From Tropicimonas isoalkanivorans (GTDB lineage Bacteria > Pseudomonadota > Alphaproteobacteria > Rhodobacterales > Rhodobacteraceae), in the NCBI RefSeq assembly GCF_900112335.1, contig NZ_FOLG01000012.1, positions 117,438 through 181,437 of the forward strand: DNA of 64,000 nucleotides, read 5' to 3'. Numbering within the stretch: the first letter of the stretch is position 1; every line of letters starts with the position of its first letter. Shown here piece by piece: positions 9,040 through 17,554 of this stretch. The notes beneath the pieces were generated by a model. It saw only the letters and a program-made list of their open reading frames with translations, was not told the origin of the DNA and did not search any database. The position numbers were made by a program, and so were the translations under genes.

Positions 9040-10590
9040 ATGGACCTGATTGACGACGAGTCCGGCCAGACCGGCCCGGGGTCGAACGCCCCCGAATATT
9101 CCGTTTCCGAGATCTCGGGAGCCATTCGGAAGACGCTGGAAGACGCGTTCGGCCGCATTCGCGTGCGGGGCGAGGTTGGGCGGGTATTCCGGGCGCGGTC
9201 CGGGCATCTTTACTTCGATATCAAGGACGACCGCTCTGTGCTCGCGTCGGTGAGTTGGAAGGGCCAGCTGTCCTCCCTGACGGTGCTGCCAGAAGAAGGC
9301 ATGGAAATCGTCGCGACCGGCCGGCTGACCACCTTCGGCAGTCAGTCGAAATACCAGCTGAACGTAGAGCAGATCGAGCCCGCCGGCGCCGGCGCTCTCA
9401 TGGCGCTGCTGGAAAAGCGGAAGAAGCAGTTGGAAGCGGAGGGGCTTTTCGCCCCTGAGCGGAAGCGGCAACTGCCGTTTCTGCCGGAGGTCATCGGGGT
9501 TGTGACCTCCCCGTCGGGTGCGGTGATCCGCGATATTCTGCACCGCCTGCGGGATCGGTTTCCGCGTAAGGTTCTGGTTTGGCCGGTGGCCGTGCAGGGG
9601 CGGGACTGCGCGGCCCAGGTTGCGGCAGCCATCAAAGGCTTCAACAGTCTGGCTCCCGGCGGCGCACTGCCGCGCCCGGATGTGCTGATCGTGGCGCGTG
9701 GCGGCGGCTCGATCGAGGATCTCTGGGGGTTCAACGAGGAAATCGTCGCGCGGGCCGCAGCGGCGTCGCAGATCCCCCTGATCTCCGCCGTCGGTCACGA
9801 AACGGACACCACGCTGATCGACTACGTCTCGGACCGCCGGGCGCCAACGCCAACGGCCGCCGCCGAGATCGCGGTTCCCGTGCGGCTGGACCTGCTCGCC
9901 CATATCGAAGGGCAGGGCGCGCGCCTCTCCTCTGCCCTCGCGCGCGGCATGTCGCGCCGGGGGGAGCGACTGCGGGATTTGTCGCGGGCCTTGCCGCGGG
10001 CGGAGGCCCTTCTGAGTGGACCGCGGCAGCGACTGGACCACGCGTCCCGCACGTTGCCTGCCGCCCTCCGCTCAGGCGTTCAAGCGCGGCATATCGAGTT
10101 CGCGCGCCGGGCATCGCTCTTCCGCCCGCAAGTTCTGTTTGACCGGCTCGGTTTGGCCCGCGAGCGGTTGGCGGCGCGCGCCGACCGGCTCGGGCCGGCG
10201 CTCAACCGCCGTGCAGAACGGGCGCGCGGGCGTTTCGACAGCGCGGCGCGCGTGGTGACGCCCGTGCCGGTGCGCCATCGGATTGGCCGTGAGCGACGCA
10301 CTCTGGATGCGTTGTCGGCACGGCTCGCCGTTGCTGCGCTTTCTCAGCAACGCCGCCGTCGCGACAAGCTCGCGGCATTCGCCCGCATTCTCCAGTCGCT
10401 GAACTACGAGGAGACGCTCAAACGCGGGTTCGTGGTGGTGCGCGGCGACGGCGAGGTCGTCACCGATCGCGCGGCGGCGGAACGTGCGCGGGCGCTGGAG
10501 CTGCAGTTCCATGACGGGCGGCTGAAGATCGGCGGAGTGGCGAAACAGACCCGCGCGAAGGATACACCCGATCAGGGCTCGCTGTTCTGA
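9040..10590 (+). CDS. xseA: Exodeoxyribonuclease VII large subunit
   Basis: A 516-residue catalytic subunit of ExoVII, which degrades single-stranded DNA. It has the N-terminal OB-fold (FGRIRVRGEVGRV, HLYFDIKDD), the family block GVVTSPSGAVIRDILHRL, then ARGGGSIEDLWGFNEE and ISAVGHETDTTLIDYVSD, and a long Arg/Leu-rich coiled-coil region. An in-frame TTG exists at 9025, but ATG 9040 has a GGAG at a better distance and matches the usual family N-terminus. The small subunit gene xseB is not in the window. Confidence 0.96.
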   Translation: MDLIDDESGQTGPGSNAPEYSVSEISGAIRKTLEDAFGRIRVRGEVGRVFRARSGHLYFDIKDDRSVLASVSWKGQLSSLTVLPEEGMEIVATGRLTTFGSQSKYQLNVEQIEPAGAGALMALLEKRKKQLEAEGLFAPERKRQLPFLPEVIGVVTSPSGAVIRDILHRLRDRFPRKVLVWPVAVQGRDCAAQVAAAIKGFNSLAPGGALPRPDVLIVARGGGSIEDLWGFNEEIVARAAAASQIPLISAVGHETDTTLIDYVSDRRAPTPTAAAEIAVPVRLDLLAHIEGQGARLSSALARGMSRRGERLRDLSRALPRAEALLSGPRQRLDHASRTLPAALRSGVQARHIEFARRASLFRPQVLFDRLGLARERLAARADRLGPALNRRAERARGRFDSAARVVTPVPVRHRIGRERRTLDALSARLAVAALSQQRRRRDKLAAFARILQSLNYEETLKRGFVVVRGDGEVVTDRAAAERARALELQFHDGRLKIGGVAKQTRAKDTPDQGSLF

Positions 10591-10641
10591 GGCAGGCGTT
10601 TTGGCGGGGCGGCTGAATTTGGCCGGACCATTCGTTCGGCG

Positions 10642-11046
10642 TCAGACGCCCACTTCTGGCCCCACGCAGGCGAGCGGTTCCTCCGTCTCACCGGCCTCGT
10701 AGAGTTCGGTGGCGCCCTCCCGATCCTCGAACAGCGCGCGGAGGCGGCTACCCGTGTCGAAGAAGGTCCAGCATTGCGGGTCGGGCAGATCGTCGTAGAC
10801 GAAACAAATGAACTGACCGTCCTGATACCAGTGGCCTTCCTTGCACTGGCCGTCCAGAAAGGTCCACGTCACCTGCCGGTTGCCGTGATAGCGCTCTGCG
10901 CCGTACGCCGCGCCGCCGGAATAGAAATACAGGGTACGCCCCTGGGTGCGGGCATCGAACTGTTCCGCCGTCAGGGGCTCCTCCGCCGCGGCCGCGGCCA
11001 TCGGGAGCAGCAACAGAAGACTGCCAAGCAAGGTACGCAGCGGCAT
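10642..11046 (-). CDS. Secreted protein of unknown function
   Basis: A 134-residue protein starting at ATG 11046 behind a GGAG site. Residues 1-21 form a clear signal peptide (Leu-rich core, cleavage after AAAA). The mature part is acidic with four Cys residues, two of them in QCKEGHWYQDGQFICFVYDD, so it probably carries disulfides in the periplasm. The spacing of aromatic and Cys residues is typical of small Rhodobacterales periplasmic proteins of unknown role. It points away from ftsY. Confidence 0.75.
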   Translation of the reverse strand: MPLRTLLGSLLLLLPMAAAAAEEPLTAEQFDARTQGRTLYFYSGGAAYGAERYHGNRQVTWTFLDGQCKEGHWYQDGQFICFVYDDLPDPQCWTFFDTGSRLRALFEDREGATELYEAGETEEPLACVGPEVGV

Positions 11047-11227
11047 GGCCACTCCATTGTCGCAAGGGATGCGGGCGGTGTGCCCGGAATCGCGGACCCA
11101 CCATGGCAGAATGCCCCGACTGCTGCCAGTCACCATCCTGTCAGGTGCCGATGCCTTCAAGCGCACCCTTTCAAATTCGCCGCCATGCGATTAGGTGAAT
11201 TCTGCGGCATTTTCGAAAGGGCGAGGC

Positions 11228-12571
11228 ATGGCGTTCTTCAAGAAACTCAAGGATCGTCTCTTCAAATCCTCCTCGAAGCTCGAAGAGGGTCTGGATGCGA
11301 TCGTTCAGGACGGGGGCGAGGAGGAACTCCTGCAGCCCGCCGCCTCCGACGACCAAGACCCGAAGCCGGGCGAGGAACCGGTTGTTCCCGACCCGCAGGA
11401 CCCGCAGCCGGAGCCTGCGCCGACGGAGACGCCCCACAGGCCCGAGCAGCCCGAGCCGATCCCGACCGATCCAATCCCCGAGCCAGTCGAGCCGGTTCCG
11501 GACCCGGTGGAGCGCCCGCAGCAGCCCGAGCCGGAACCGGTGACACCGCCGGATGAGGCGCCGCAGCCCACTGACCCCGTTCCGCAAGACCCCTACCCGG
11601 ACGAGGCGCCTCAGCCTGCCGACCCGATGCCGATCGAGCCCTTCCCGGAGATCCCGTCGGGCACGCCCACGATGGAGGCCCCCCGCTCGGGTCTTCTGAA
11701 CCGCATCCTCGGGCGAAATGCGCCCAAGACAGTGGTGCGCCGGGTGCTCGACGACGACATGCTGGAGCAACTCGAAGAGTTGTTGATCGCCTCCGACATG
11801 GGGGTCGATACCGCGCTCCGGGTCACGGCGAACATGGCGGAGGGCCGGTTTGGCAGGAAGCTCTCGACCGACGAGATCAAACGGCTTCTGGCGACGGAAG
11901 TCTCCCGGATCATGGACCCGGTCGCGCGCCCTATGCCGCTCTATCCGAAGAAACCGCAGGTCGTGCTCGTTGTCGGTGTCAACGGCTCCGGCAAGACGAC
12001 CACAATTGGCAAGCTCGCCAGCCAGTTCCGCGCCGCGGGCAAGAGCGTGGTGATCGCCGCGGGCGACACCTTTCGCGCGGCCGCCGTGGAGCAACTCCAG
12101 ATCTGGGGGGAGCGCGCTGGCGTACCGGTCCTGACCGCGCCGCAGGGGTCGGACCCCGCAAGCCTTGCCTTCGAGGCGATGGAAAAGGCCCAGGCGGAGG
12201 GCGCGGACCTGCTGATGATCGACACCGCCGGGCGGTTGCAGAACCGCGCCGACCTGATGGAAGAACTGGCCAAGATCGTCCGCGTCATCCGCAAGAAGGA
12301 CCCGGATGCGCCGCACAACACGCTGCTGGTGCTAGACGCGACGACCGGGCAGAACGCTCTGTCTCAGGTGGAGACGTTCCAGAAGCTGGCCGATGTGACG
12401 GGCCTCGTGATGACGAAGCTCGACGGCACGGCCAAGGGGGGCGTGCTGGTGGCGCTGGCCGACCGGTTCGGCCTTCCGATTCACGCTATAGGAGTCGGCG
12501 AGCAGATCGACGATCTGCAGCCCTTCGACCCCGACGAGTTCGCTCAGGCGCTGACCGGGGCTGCTGCCTGA
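11228..12571 (+). CDS. ftsY: Signal recognition particle receptor FtsY
   Basis: 447 residues. The SRP receptor GTPase delivers ribosome-nascent chains to the membrane. Residues about 30-150 form a Pro/Glu/Gln-rich acidic A-region of 'PEPxPx' type. The NG domain follows: G1 GVNGSGKTTTIGKLA, the DTFRAAAVEQL element, DTAGRL (G3), TKLDGTAKGG (G4) and GVGEQIDDLQPFD at the end. ATG 11228 is chosen because MAFFKKLKDR is the common FtsY N-terminus. It ends base-to-base against the convergent MgtC-family gene. Confidence 0.97.
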   Translation: MAFFKKLKDRLFKSSSKLEEGLDAIVQDGGEEELLQPAASDDQDPKPGEEPVVPDPQDPQPEPAPTETPHRPEQPEPIPTDPIPEPVEPVPDPVERPQQPEPEPVTPPDEAPQPTDPVPQDPYPDEAPQPADPMPIEPFPEIPSGTPTMEAPRSGLLNRILGRNAPKTVVRRVLDDDMLEQLEELLIASDMGVDTALRVTANMAEGRFGRKLSTDEIKRLLATEVSRIMDPVARPMPLYPKKPQVVLVVGVNGSGKTTTIGKLASQFRAAGKSVVIAAGDTFRAAAVEQLQIWGERAGVPVLTAPQGSDPASLAFEAMEKAQAEGADLLMIDTAGRLQNRADLMEELAKIVRVIRKKDPDAPHNTLLVLDATTGQNALSQVETFQKLADVTGLVMTKLDGTAKGGVLVALADRFGLPIHAIGVGEQIDDLQPFDPDEFAQALTGAAA

Positions 12572-13072
12572 TCAGCGGTCGTCTCCCAACGATTTCTCGA
12601 GCCACTTCAATGGCTCCAGCACGATGATTGCGAGCGCCGTCGCCATCACCGCCAGACCCGCCTGACCAATCCCGACCGCCAGCCCGACCGCGCCGGACAG
12701 CCACATGCCCGCGGCCGTGGTCAGCCCATGCACCTTCTTGGTGGAAACGATGATGGTGCCGGCGCCGAGGAACGCGACCCCCGCGGTGACCCCTTCGATC
12801 AGCCGGAGGGGGTCCAGGCGCAGCGCGCCCGTCGCCGCGCCGACTTCGGCGGTTTGAACGATCTCGAAGGCCACTAGGGTAAACAGGCACGCGGCCATGG
12901 AGACGATGATATGGGTCCGCATTCCGGCGGCTTTTCCCTTCCACTCCCGCTCGAACCCGATGATGGCCCCGAAAAAGCAGGCCAGGCACAGTCGGGTCAG
13001 CGCAACTTGCCAGTCGCCGGTGACGAAGGTGCTGGAAAGCTCCTGTCGGAAAATGTCGATGAGCTCGCCCAT
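12572..13072 (-). CDS. MgtC/SapB family membrane protein
   Basis: A 166-residue inner-membrane protein with about five hydrophobic helices. The conserved MgtC signature is visible: LCLACFFGAIIGFEREWKGKAAGMRTH, then GVAFLGAGTIIV and GLTTAAGMWLSGAVGLAVG. Family members are linked to magnesium limitation and acid stress, but non-virulence homologues have unclear roles. The frame is open upstream to 13207; I chose ATG 13072 because the typical family N-terminus starts near there and the upstream part has poor coding character. Convergent with ftsY, with no gap. Confidence 0.85.
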   Translation of the reverse strand: MGELIDIFRQELSSTFVTGDWQVALTRLCLACFFGAIIGFEREWKGKAAGMRTHIIVSMAACLFTLVAFEIVQTAEVGAATGALRLDPLRLIEGVTAGVAFLGAGTIIVSTKKVHGLTTAAGMWLSGAVGLAVGIGQAGLAVMATALAIIVLEPLKWLEKSLGDDR

Positions 13073-13222
13073 GGTGCCCCGTTCTAGCATGACCAGCGCA
13101 TGCACGTCAGCCGTGCAGATAGGATGGGGCCTGCCGCCGTATATCCGGCCGCTTGCCAGTTGACATTGTCCGAGAAACAATGATGTCCCATCCGATACGA
13201 TGCTCAACGCAGGCTGGACTGG

Positions 13223-13834
13223 ATGGAAGAGAAAACTGTCAACCCGATGTTGAAACAGGCCCTGGAGCTGGGGCCGCCGCTGGCGTTCTTTGTGGCTTAC
13301 CTCTACATGCGCGACGAGGTCTACTCCGTCGGTGGAACGGAGTACGACGGTTTCATCGTCGCCGCTGCGCTCTTCGTCCCCGTTCTTCTTGCGTCGATGG
13401 CGCTTCTGTGGCGCCTCACGGGTCGCCTGTCGCGGTTGCAGGTCGTCACGGCCGTGCTGGTCATCGTCTTCGGCGGCCTGACGGTCTGGTTCAACAATGA
13501 AACCTTCTTCAAGATGAAGACGACCATCGTCTACGGGTTGTTCGCGGCATTGCTCGGCGTCGGGTTGTTGCAGGGCAAGAGTTACCTATCCTGGGTCTTG
13601 GGCGACCTCATGCCGATGGAGGAGGAAGGCTGGATGAAGTTGACCTGGCGCCTCGCGGTGGGGTTCGCGGCGCTGGCGGTGGCAAACGAAATCGTCTGGC
13701 GCACCATGTCCACCGACGCTTGGGTGAAGATCGAGACATTCGTCTTCCCCATCGCGCTTATCCTCTACTTGTGGCTACAGATCTTTGCGCTGCAGAAGTA
13801 CATGGATCTGGAATCCGACAGCCAAAGCGAGTGA
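13223..13834 (+). CDS. yciB: Inner membrane septation protein YciB/IspZ
   Basis: A 203-residue polytopic protein with five to six helices, matching the intracellular septation protein A family: the N-terminal KQALELGPPLAFFVAY block, the central MKTTIVYGLFAALLGVGL segment, and WMKLTWRLAVGFAALAVANEIVW. Family members influence envelope and septum organisation. The protein stays in the cytoplasmic membrane. It ends 13 bases before a convergent hydrolase gene. Confidence 0.92.
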   Translation: MEEKTVNPMLKQALELGPPLAFFVAYLYMRDEVYSVGGTEYDGFIVAAALFVPVLLASMALLWRLTGRLSRLQVVTAVLVIVFGGLTVWFNNETFFKMKTTIVYGLFAALLGVGLLQGKSYLSWVLGDLMPMEEEGWMKLTWRLAVGFAALAVANEIVWRTMSTDAWVKIETFVFPIALILYLWLQIFALQKYMDLESDSQSE

Positions 13835-13847
13835 GACGGGCGCGCGT

Positions 13848-14783
13848 TCACGACGCTTGGCGCGATCCCATGGGCCGCGCTCGCGTGAGGGTCTGCGCGA
13901 TGCGCGCCCAAACCGTGCGGGTTGGCGCTTCCGCTGCAGGGGTCCGCAGCGCTGCGAGCGGCAGGGAGCGGTCTAGCACGGCGCGATAGACCGAGAATAT
14001 TCCCGGCCGCAGGTAGACCGACCAGTGGCAGATCCGCCGCTCGGCCGCGCCAACCGGATAGCCCAGCCGCGCAAGCAGGTGTCGCGTCCGTGGCGCGTCG
14101 ATGTCCACATCGATCCAGCCGTGGATCCTGCGCCCAAGCCCTGCGCCCAAGGCGCGTTCCCCGATCCGGTGGGGGGCGATCAGCCATTCCAGCGCGCGGT
14201 CAAAGACACGGTTCGCCCGAGTGGTGACGTTAAGCACCTCCACGGTGCGCCCCGCAGGGGTATCGAGGCACTGCAGGGCCGTCGACCGCATGTCGGCCGC
14301 AGCCATCAGGACAGCGCGCCCCATGGCCCCTGCAGGCAAGTGGGGCAGGGCGCAGAGCGCCACCCGGCAGCCGAGGGAATGGGCGAGCACGTCGACGGGC
14401 CGGCCGGGCCGCGCGGCGCGTACCATCGCGATCAGCGCCGCCAGCGCCCGCCCGGTTTCGGCGGCACGCGCATAGGCCTGCCAGAGCGAGCCCCGCGCCT
14501 CCCAACCGATCGCGATGCAGAGCGGTTCGTCTGGATGGCCACGACCCAGACCCAAGGCCCGTGGCCAGGACAAGACCTTCCAGCACGCACTCACCGGGCT
14601 GAGCGACAGGATGTGTGTATGGGGGGAGGTGTGTTCGGTTTCGGGCGAAAACTTGTAGCCGTGGATCAGGACGATGACGGGAGCACCCTCTGCCGTGGCG
14701 TCCAGCGCCGTTTGCAGGTCGGCCTGCGCCGTCCGCGGGTCGGCCAGTCCGTCGCCCAAGGTGTTGATCAGGCAAAGCGGCAT
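13848..14783 (-). CDS. Alpha/beta hydrolase
   Basis: A 311-residue cytoplasmic protein (no signal peptide) with alpha/beta-hydrolase features: VIVLIHGYKFSP near the N-terminus (oxyanion-hole region) and the nucleophile elbow AHSLGCRVAL. It resembles DUF900-like hydrolases that keep a GxSxG-type elbow. I start it at ATG 14783, preceded by GGAAG; the same frame stays open across the metZ region, but that part is antisense shadow. Substrate unknown. Confidence 0.8.
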   Translation of the reverse strand: MPLCLINTLGDGLADPRTAQADLQTALDATAEGAPVIVLIHGYKFSPETEHTSPHTHILSLSPVSACWKVLSWPRALGLGRGHPDEPLCIAIGWEARGSLWQAYARAAETGRALAALIAMVRAARPGRPVDVLAHSLGCRVALCALPHLPAGAMGRAVLMAAADMRSTALQCLDTPAGRTVEVLNVTTRANRVFDRALEWLIAPHRIGERALGAGLGRRIHGWIDVDIDAPRTRHLLARLGYPVGAAERRICHWSVYLRPGIFSVYRAVLDRSLPLAALRTPAAEAPTRTVWARIAQTLTRARPMGSRQAS

Positions 14784-14946
14784 CGTCAGCTTCCACAATA
14801 TCTGGTGGCTGCCTACCAGCCGCCTGCTAAAGGCAGGTGACGCGTGGGTTACGGTTCTGCGACGGGTGGGTGACGGAGCGGTGACGCTCGCACCTCCGTG
14901 GCGAGGGCGCCTTGACGACGGTGCCGCCGAGGGGATACGTGGGCGG

Positions 14947-15000
14947 CGTGGCGATTTGTTCACCGGATTGCGGGCCACGTTAAACATGCCGCTAAAGAGG
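14947..15000 (+). ncRNA. SAM-II riboswitch (metA-type)
   Basis: The 54 bases match the SAM-II aptamer pattern. P1 is CGTGGC (14947-14952) paired with GCCACG (14974-14979). The loop reads GATTTG...CCGGATTGC, the 3' segment GTTAAA, then the pseudoknot strand GCTAAAGAGG (14991-15000). The gene directly downstream is metZ, a known SAM-II regulon member in alphaproteobacteria. SAM binding is expected to lower expression; an intrinsic terminator starts 15 bases after the aptamer. Confidence 0.9.
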
Positions 15001-15014
15001 TCAGATGCGGGACG

Positions 15015-15044
15015 CCCCGCCGCTGGCTGCGGTGGGGCTTTTTG
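15015..15044 (+). terminator. Intrinsic terminator between SAM-II aptamer and metZ
   Basis: A 9-bp stem CCCCGCCGC/GCGGTGGGG (one G-T pair) closes a 5-base loop TGGCT and is followed by CTTTTTG. It sits between the riboswitch and the metZ ribosome-binding site, so SAM control here is probably transcription termination. Confidence 0.8.
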
Positions 15045-15059
15045 ATTGGAGGTCCTCGC

Positions 15060-16238
15060 ATGGACGACTGGAAAACACGCACCAAACTCATCCACTCCGG
15101 CATTCGTCGCAGCCAGTACGGCGAAGTGGCCGAAGCGATTTTCATGACCCAGGGCTTCGTTTACGACAGCGCCGAGCAGGCAGAGGCCCGCTTCCAGAAG
15201 GCGGGGCCGGACGAATTCATTTATGCCCGCTATGGCAACCCCACGGTCCGGATGTTCGAAGATCGGATTGCGGCGCTGGAGGGCGCGGAGGATGCCTTCG
15301 CGACTGCGTCGGGCATGGCGGCGGTCAACGGCGCGCTGACCTCCATGCTGAAGGCGGGCGACCACGTCGTCTCCTCGCGGGCGCTGTTCGGGTCCTGCCT
15401 GTATATCCTTGAGGACGTTCTCAGCCGCTTCGGCGTGGACGTGACCTTCGTCGACGGCACGGACCTTTCGGCGTGGAAGAACGCCATCCGGAAGGACACG
15501 AAGGCGGTGTTCTTCGAAACCATGTCGAACCCGACATTGGAGATCGTTGACCTGCGCGCGGTCGCGAAACTTGCGCGCCGTGTCGGAGCGACGGTTATCG
15601 TGGACAACGTCTTTGCCACGCCGGTCTTTTCGCGCGCGCTGGAACAGGGGGCGGACGTGGTCGTGTACTCCGCCACCAAGCATATCGACGGGCAGGGCCG
15701 GGCGCTCGGCGGGGTGGTTCTGGGCACCAAGGACTTTATTCGCGGCACGGTGGAACCGTACCTCAAGCATACCGGCGGTTCCATGAGCCCCTTCACCGCC
15801 TGGATCATGCTGAAGGGGCTTGAGACGCTCGACCTCCGCGTACGGGCGCAAGCGTCCGCGGCGCAGGCAATGGCCGAGGCATTGCAGTGGGATGCGCGGC
15901 TGGAGCGGGTGATTTACCCGGGGCTGGAGCAACACCCGCAGCATGGTCTTGCAATGGAGATGCTGGAGCGGCCCGGGACCATGCTGGCACTCGACATAAA
16001 GGGCGGGCGCGATGCGGCCTTCCGCTTCCTGAACGCGCTGAAGATCCTCGTGATTTCGAACAATCTCGGCGACGCCAAGTCCATTGTTACCCATCCGGCA
16101 ACGACGACGCACCAACGCCTTCCCGACGAACAAAAGGCCGCGCTCGGAATCACGCCGGGACTGGTCCGGATCAGCCTCGGGATCGAGGATCCCGAGGACC
16201 TGATTGCTGACGTCAAACAGGCGCTCGACGCCGTCTGA
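15060..16238 (+). CDS. metZ: O-succinylhomoserine sulfhydrylase
   Basis: A 392-residue PLP enzyme that makes homocysteine from O-succinylhomoserine and sulfide in methionine synthesis. The Cys/Met-metabolism family motifs are present: YARYGNPTVRMFE, the phosphate-binding region ATASGMAAVNGAL, and the Schiff-base lysine in YSATKHIDGQGR. ATG 15060 has GGAGG at ideal spacing; the frame runs 18 bases further to a TTG. SAM-II riboswitch and terminator upstream show SAM-repressed transcription. MetZ fits better than MetB/MetC from the N-terminus and the riboswitch, though substrate is an inference. Confidence 0.94.
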   Translation: MDDWKTRTKLIHSGIRRSQYGEVAEAIFMTQGFVYDSAEQAEARFQKAGPDEFIYARYGNPTVRMFEDRIAALEGAEDAFATASGMAAVNGALTSMLKAGDHVVSSRALFGSCLYILEDVLSRFGVDVTFVDGTDLSAWKNAIRKDTKAVFFETMSNPTLEIVDLRAVAKLARRVGATVIVDNVFATPVFSRALEQGADVVVYSATKHIDGQGRALGGVVLGTKDFIRGTVEPYLKHTGGSMSPFTAWIMLKGLETLDLRVRAQASAAQAMAEALQWDARLERVIYPGLEQHPQHGLAMEMLERPGTMLALDIKGGRDAAFRFLNALKILVISNNLGDAKSIVTHPATTTHQRLPDEQKAALGITPGLVRISLGIEDPEDLIADVKQALDAV

Positions 16239-16254
16239 ACGTTCCTGTGGTGGT

Positions 16255-16281
16255 GCCCGGCCAGCGGAACGTGGGCCGGGC
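16255..16281. terminator. Hairpin between convergent metZ and DUF2061 genes
   Basis: An 8-bp stem GCCCGGCC/GGCCGGGC with an 11-base loop, partly nested with CGTTCC/GGAACG arms. It lacks a T-run, so it is a weaker or Rho-assisted stop for both genes. Confidence 0.45.
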
Positions 16282-16283
16282 TG

Positions 16284-16523
16284 TCAGCCCCAGGTATGGG
16301 TTTGACCATCCTCGCTGCCGGGCGTGAAACCCCAGCGTACGTGCGCCCAAAGCCGTTCGTGCAGGACGTAGGTCACGAGGCCCACGGCCATTCCCAACAG
16401 CGCAATCGCACTGCCTGCCGTGACGGAGCCGGTGACGGCCCATGAAATGAACGTCATCACCACAAGGCCGAGCCCCTGCCAGGTGGCTGCTTTCACGATA
16501 CTGCGCATGGGCGTTTCGGTCAT
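16284..16523 (-). CDS. DUF2061 small membrane protein
   Basis: 79 residues with two hydrophobic helices. The pattern MRSIVKAATWQ...TFISWAVTGS...HERLWAHVRWG is that of the DUF2061 family. ATG 16523 is preceded by GAGAGAGGT. In several bacteria DUF2061 genes lie next to sulfur-assimilation genes, which fits the neighbouring metZ, but no function is known. Convergent with metZ and divergent from the XRE regulator. Confidence 0.85.
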   Translation of the reverse strand: MTETPMRSIVKAATWQGLGLVVMTFISWAVTGSVTAGSAIALLGMAVGLVTYVLHERLWAHVRWGFTPGSEDGQTHTWG

Positions 16524-16620
16524 ACCTCTCTCCGGCGTCTACAATCTTTTCAGGCCCTTAATCGCCCCAGACGCGGCAAGAGGAAATTCTGATTATTCCC
16601 TTGCTTTACTCCCCACCTGG

Positions 16621-16634
16621 GTAGAAAAATCTAC
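16621..16634. promoter_or_regulatory. GTAGA-N4-TCTAC palindrome before an XRE regulator
   Basis: A perfect inverted repeat GTAGA/TCTAC around AAAA, 5 bases before the ATG of the XRE regulator. Position and symmetry suggest an autoregulatory operator that would block translation or transcription initiation. Confidence 0.45.
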
Positions 16635-16638
16635 ACCC

Positions 16639-17502
16639 ATGACTTTCATGGACAAACGTGATCGGGCGGAGATCTTCCGCACGCGCCTCTCCGCACAGAT
16701 GGCGGTGGCTGGTCTGAACCGCAGTTCCCTGGCCCGTGCCACCGGGGTCGACCGTTCGACCGTGGCGCAGATGTTGGAAAAGGGCGCCGCACGGTTGCCC
16801 AATGCCCATCTCGCGGCGGAATGCGCCCGGGCGCTCGGCGTTTCTTCCGACTGGCTGCTGGGGCTTACGGACCGTCCGGAAAGGCCAGGCGATGTGCTGG
16901 CCGCCGCGATGACGATCACGGAGGCGGCCCGCAGTATGGCCGACGCGCAACTCAACGCGTGGCACCGAGAGGCCGCAGGGGCGAAGATCCGTCACGTCCC
17001 CGCAACGCTCCCCGATATCCTGAAGACCGAAGCGATGATGAACTGGGAATATCATCGCGCCCTCGGGCGGACGGCCGAACAGGCGATTGGCGCCTCGCAG
17101 GACCGGCTCGGCCTGTTGGGGGACGAAATGTCGGACTATGAGATCGCCGTCTCGATGGGCGAATTGCGCGCCCTGGCCGCCGGAGCGGGTTACTACCGCG
17201 GGCTCGATGCGGCGACGCGACGGGACCAGATCGACAGCATGGCCCGCGCCGCGTCGGAGTTGTTTCCGTCACTCAGGCTCTATCTCTACGATGCGCGCCG
17301 CGTCTTCAGCGCGCCGGTGACCGTGTTTGGGCGGTTTCTGGGCGTGGTCTACATCGGTCGCATCTACCTGGCGTTCCGGTCCCGGGATCGTGTGCGGTCT
17401 CTGACGGAGCATTTCGACGGCTTGATCCGCGAAGCGGAGGTGGACGCGCGGGACGTGCCGGCGTGGTTGACCGCGCTCGCGGACGAGGTCGGGAACGCTT
17501 GA
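16639..17502 (+). CDS. XRE-type helix-turn-helix transcriptional regulator
   Basis: 287 residues. An N-terminal HTH_XRE domain (about residues 10-75: NRSSLARATGVDRSTVAQMLEKG...SSDWLLGLTD), then a C-terminal domain of about 200 residues without a clear ligand motif. ATG 16639 and ATG 16648 are both plausible starts; the first is used. A GTAGA-N4-TCTAC palindrome lies just upstream. The regulator is divergent from DUF2061 and 52 bases from an amidotransferase gene on the same strand. Its targets are unknown. Confidence 0.85.
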   Translation: MTFMDKRDRAEIFRTRLSAQMAVAGLNRSSLARATGVDRSTVAQMLEKGAARLPNAHLAAECARALGVSSDWLLGLTDRPERPGDVLAAAMTITEAARSMADAQLNAWHREAAGAKIRHVPATLPDILKTEAMMNWEYHRALGRTAEQAIGASQDRLGLLGDEMSDYEIAVSMGELRALAAGAGYYRGLDAATRRDQIDSMARAASELFPSLRLYLYDARRVFSAPVTVFGRFLGVVYIGRIYLAFRSRDRVRSLTEHFDGLIREAEVDARDVPAWLTALADEVGNA

Positions 17503-17554
17503 CGCCGGCCGCGCTCGCACCCCAGATGCGTCAACCGCACGAGGAACCGCCACG

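Noticed and set aside
13848..16133. Very long minus-strand ORF running through metZ
   Set aside because: Only its 3' part (13848-14783) codes, for the hydrolase. The rest is antisense to metZ with no ribosome-binding site and shadow composition.
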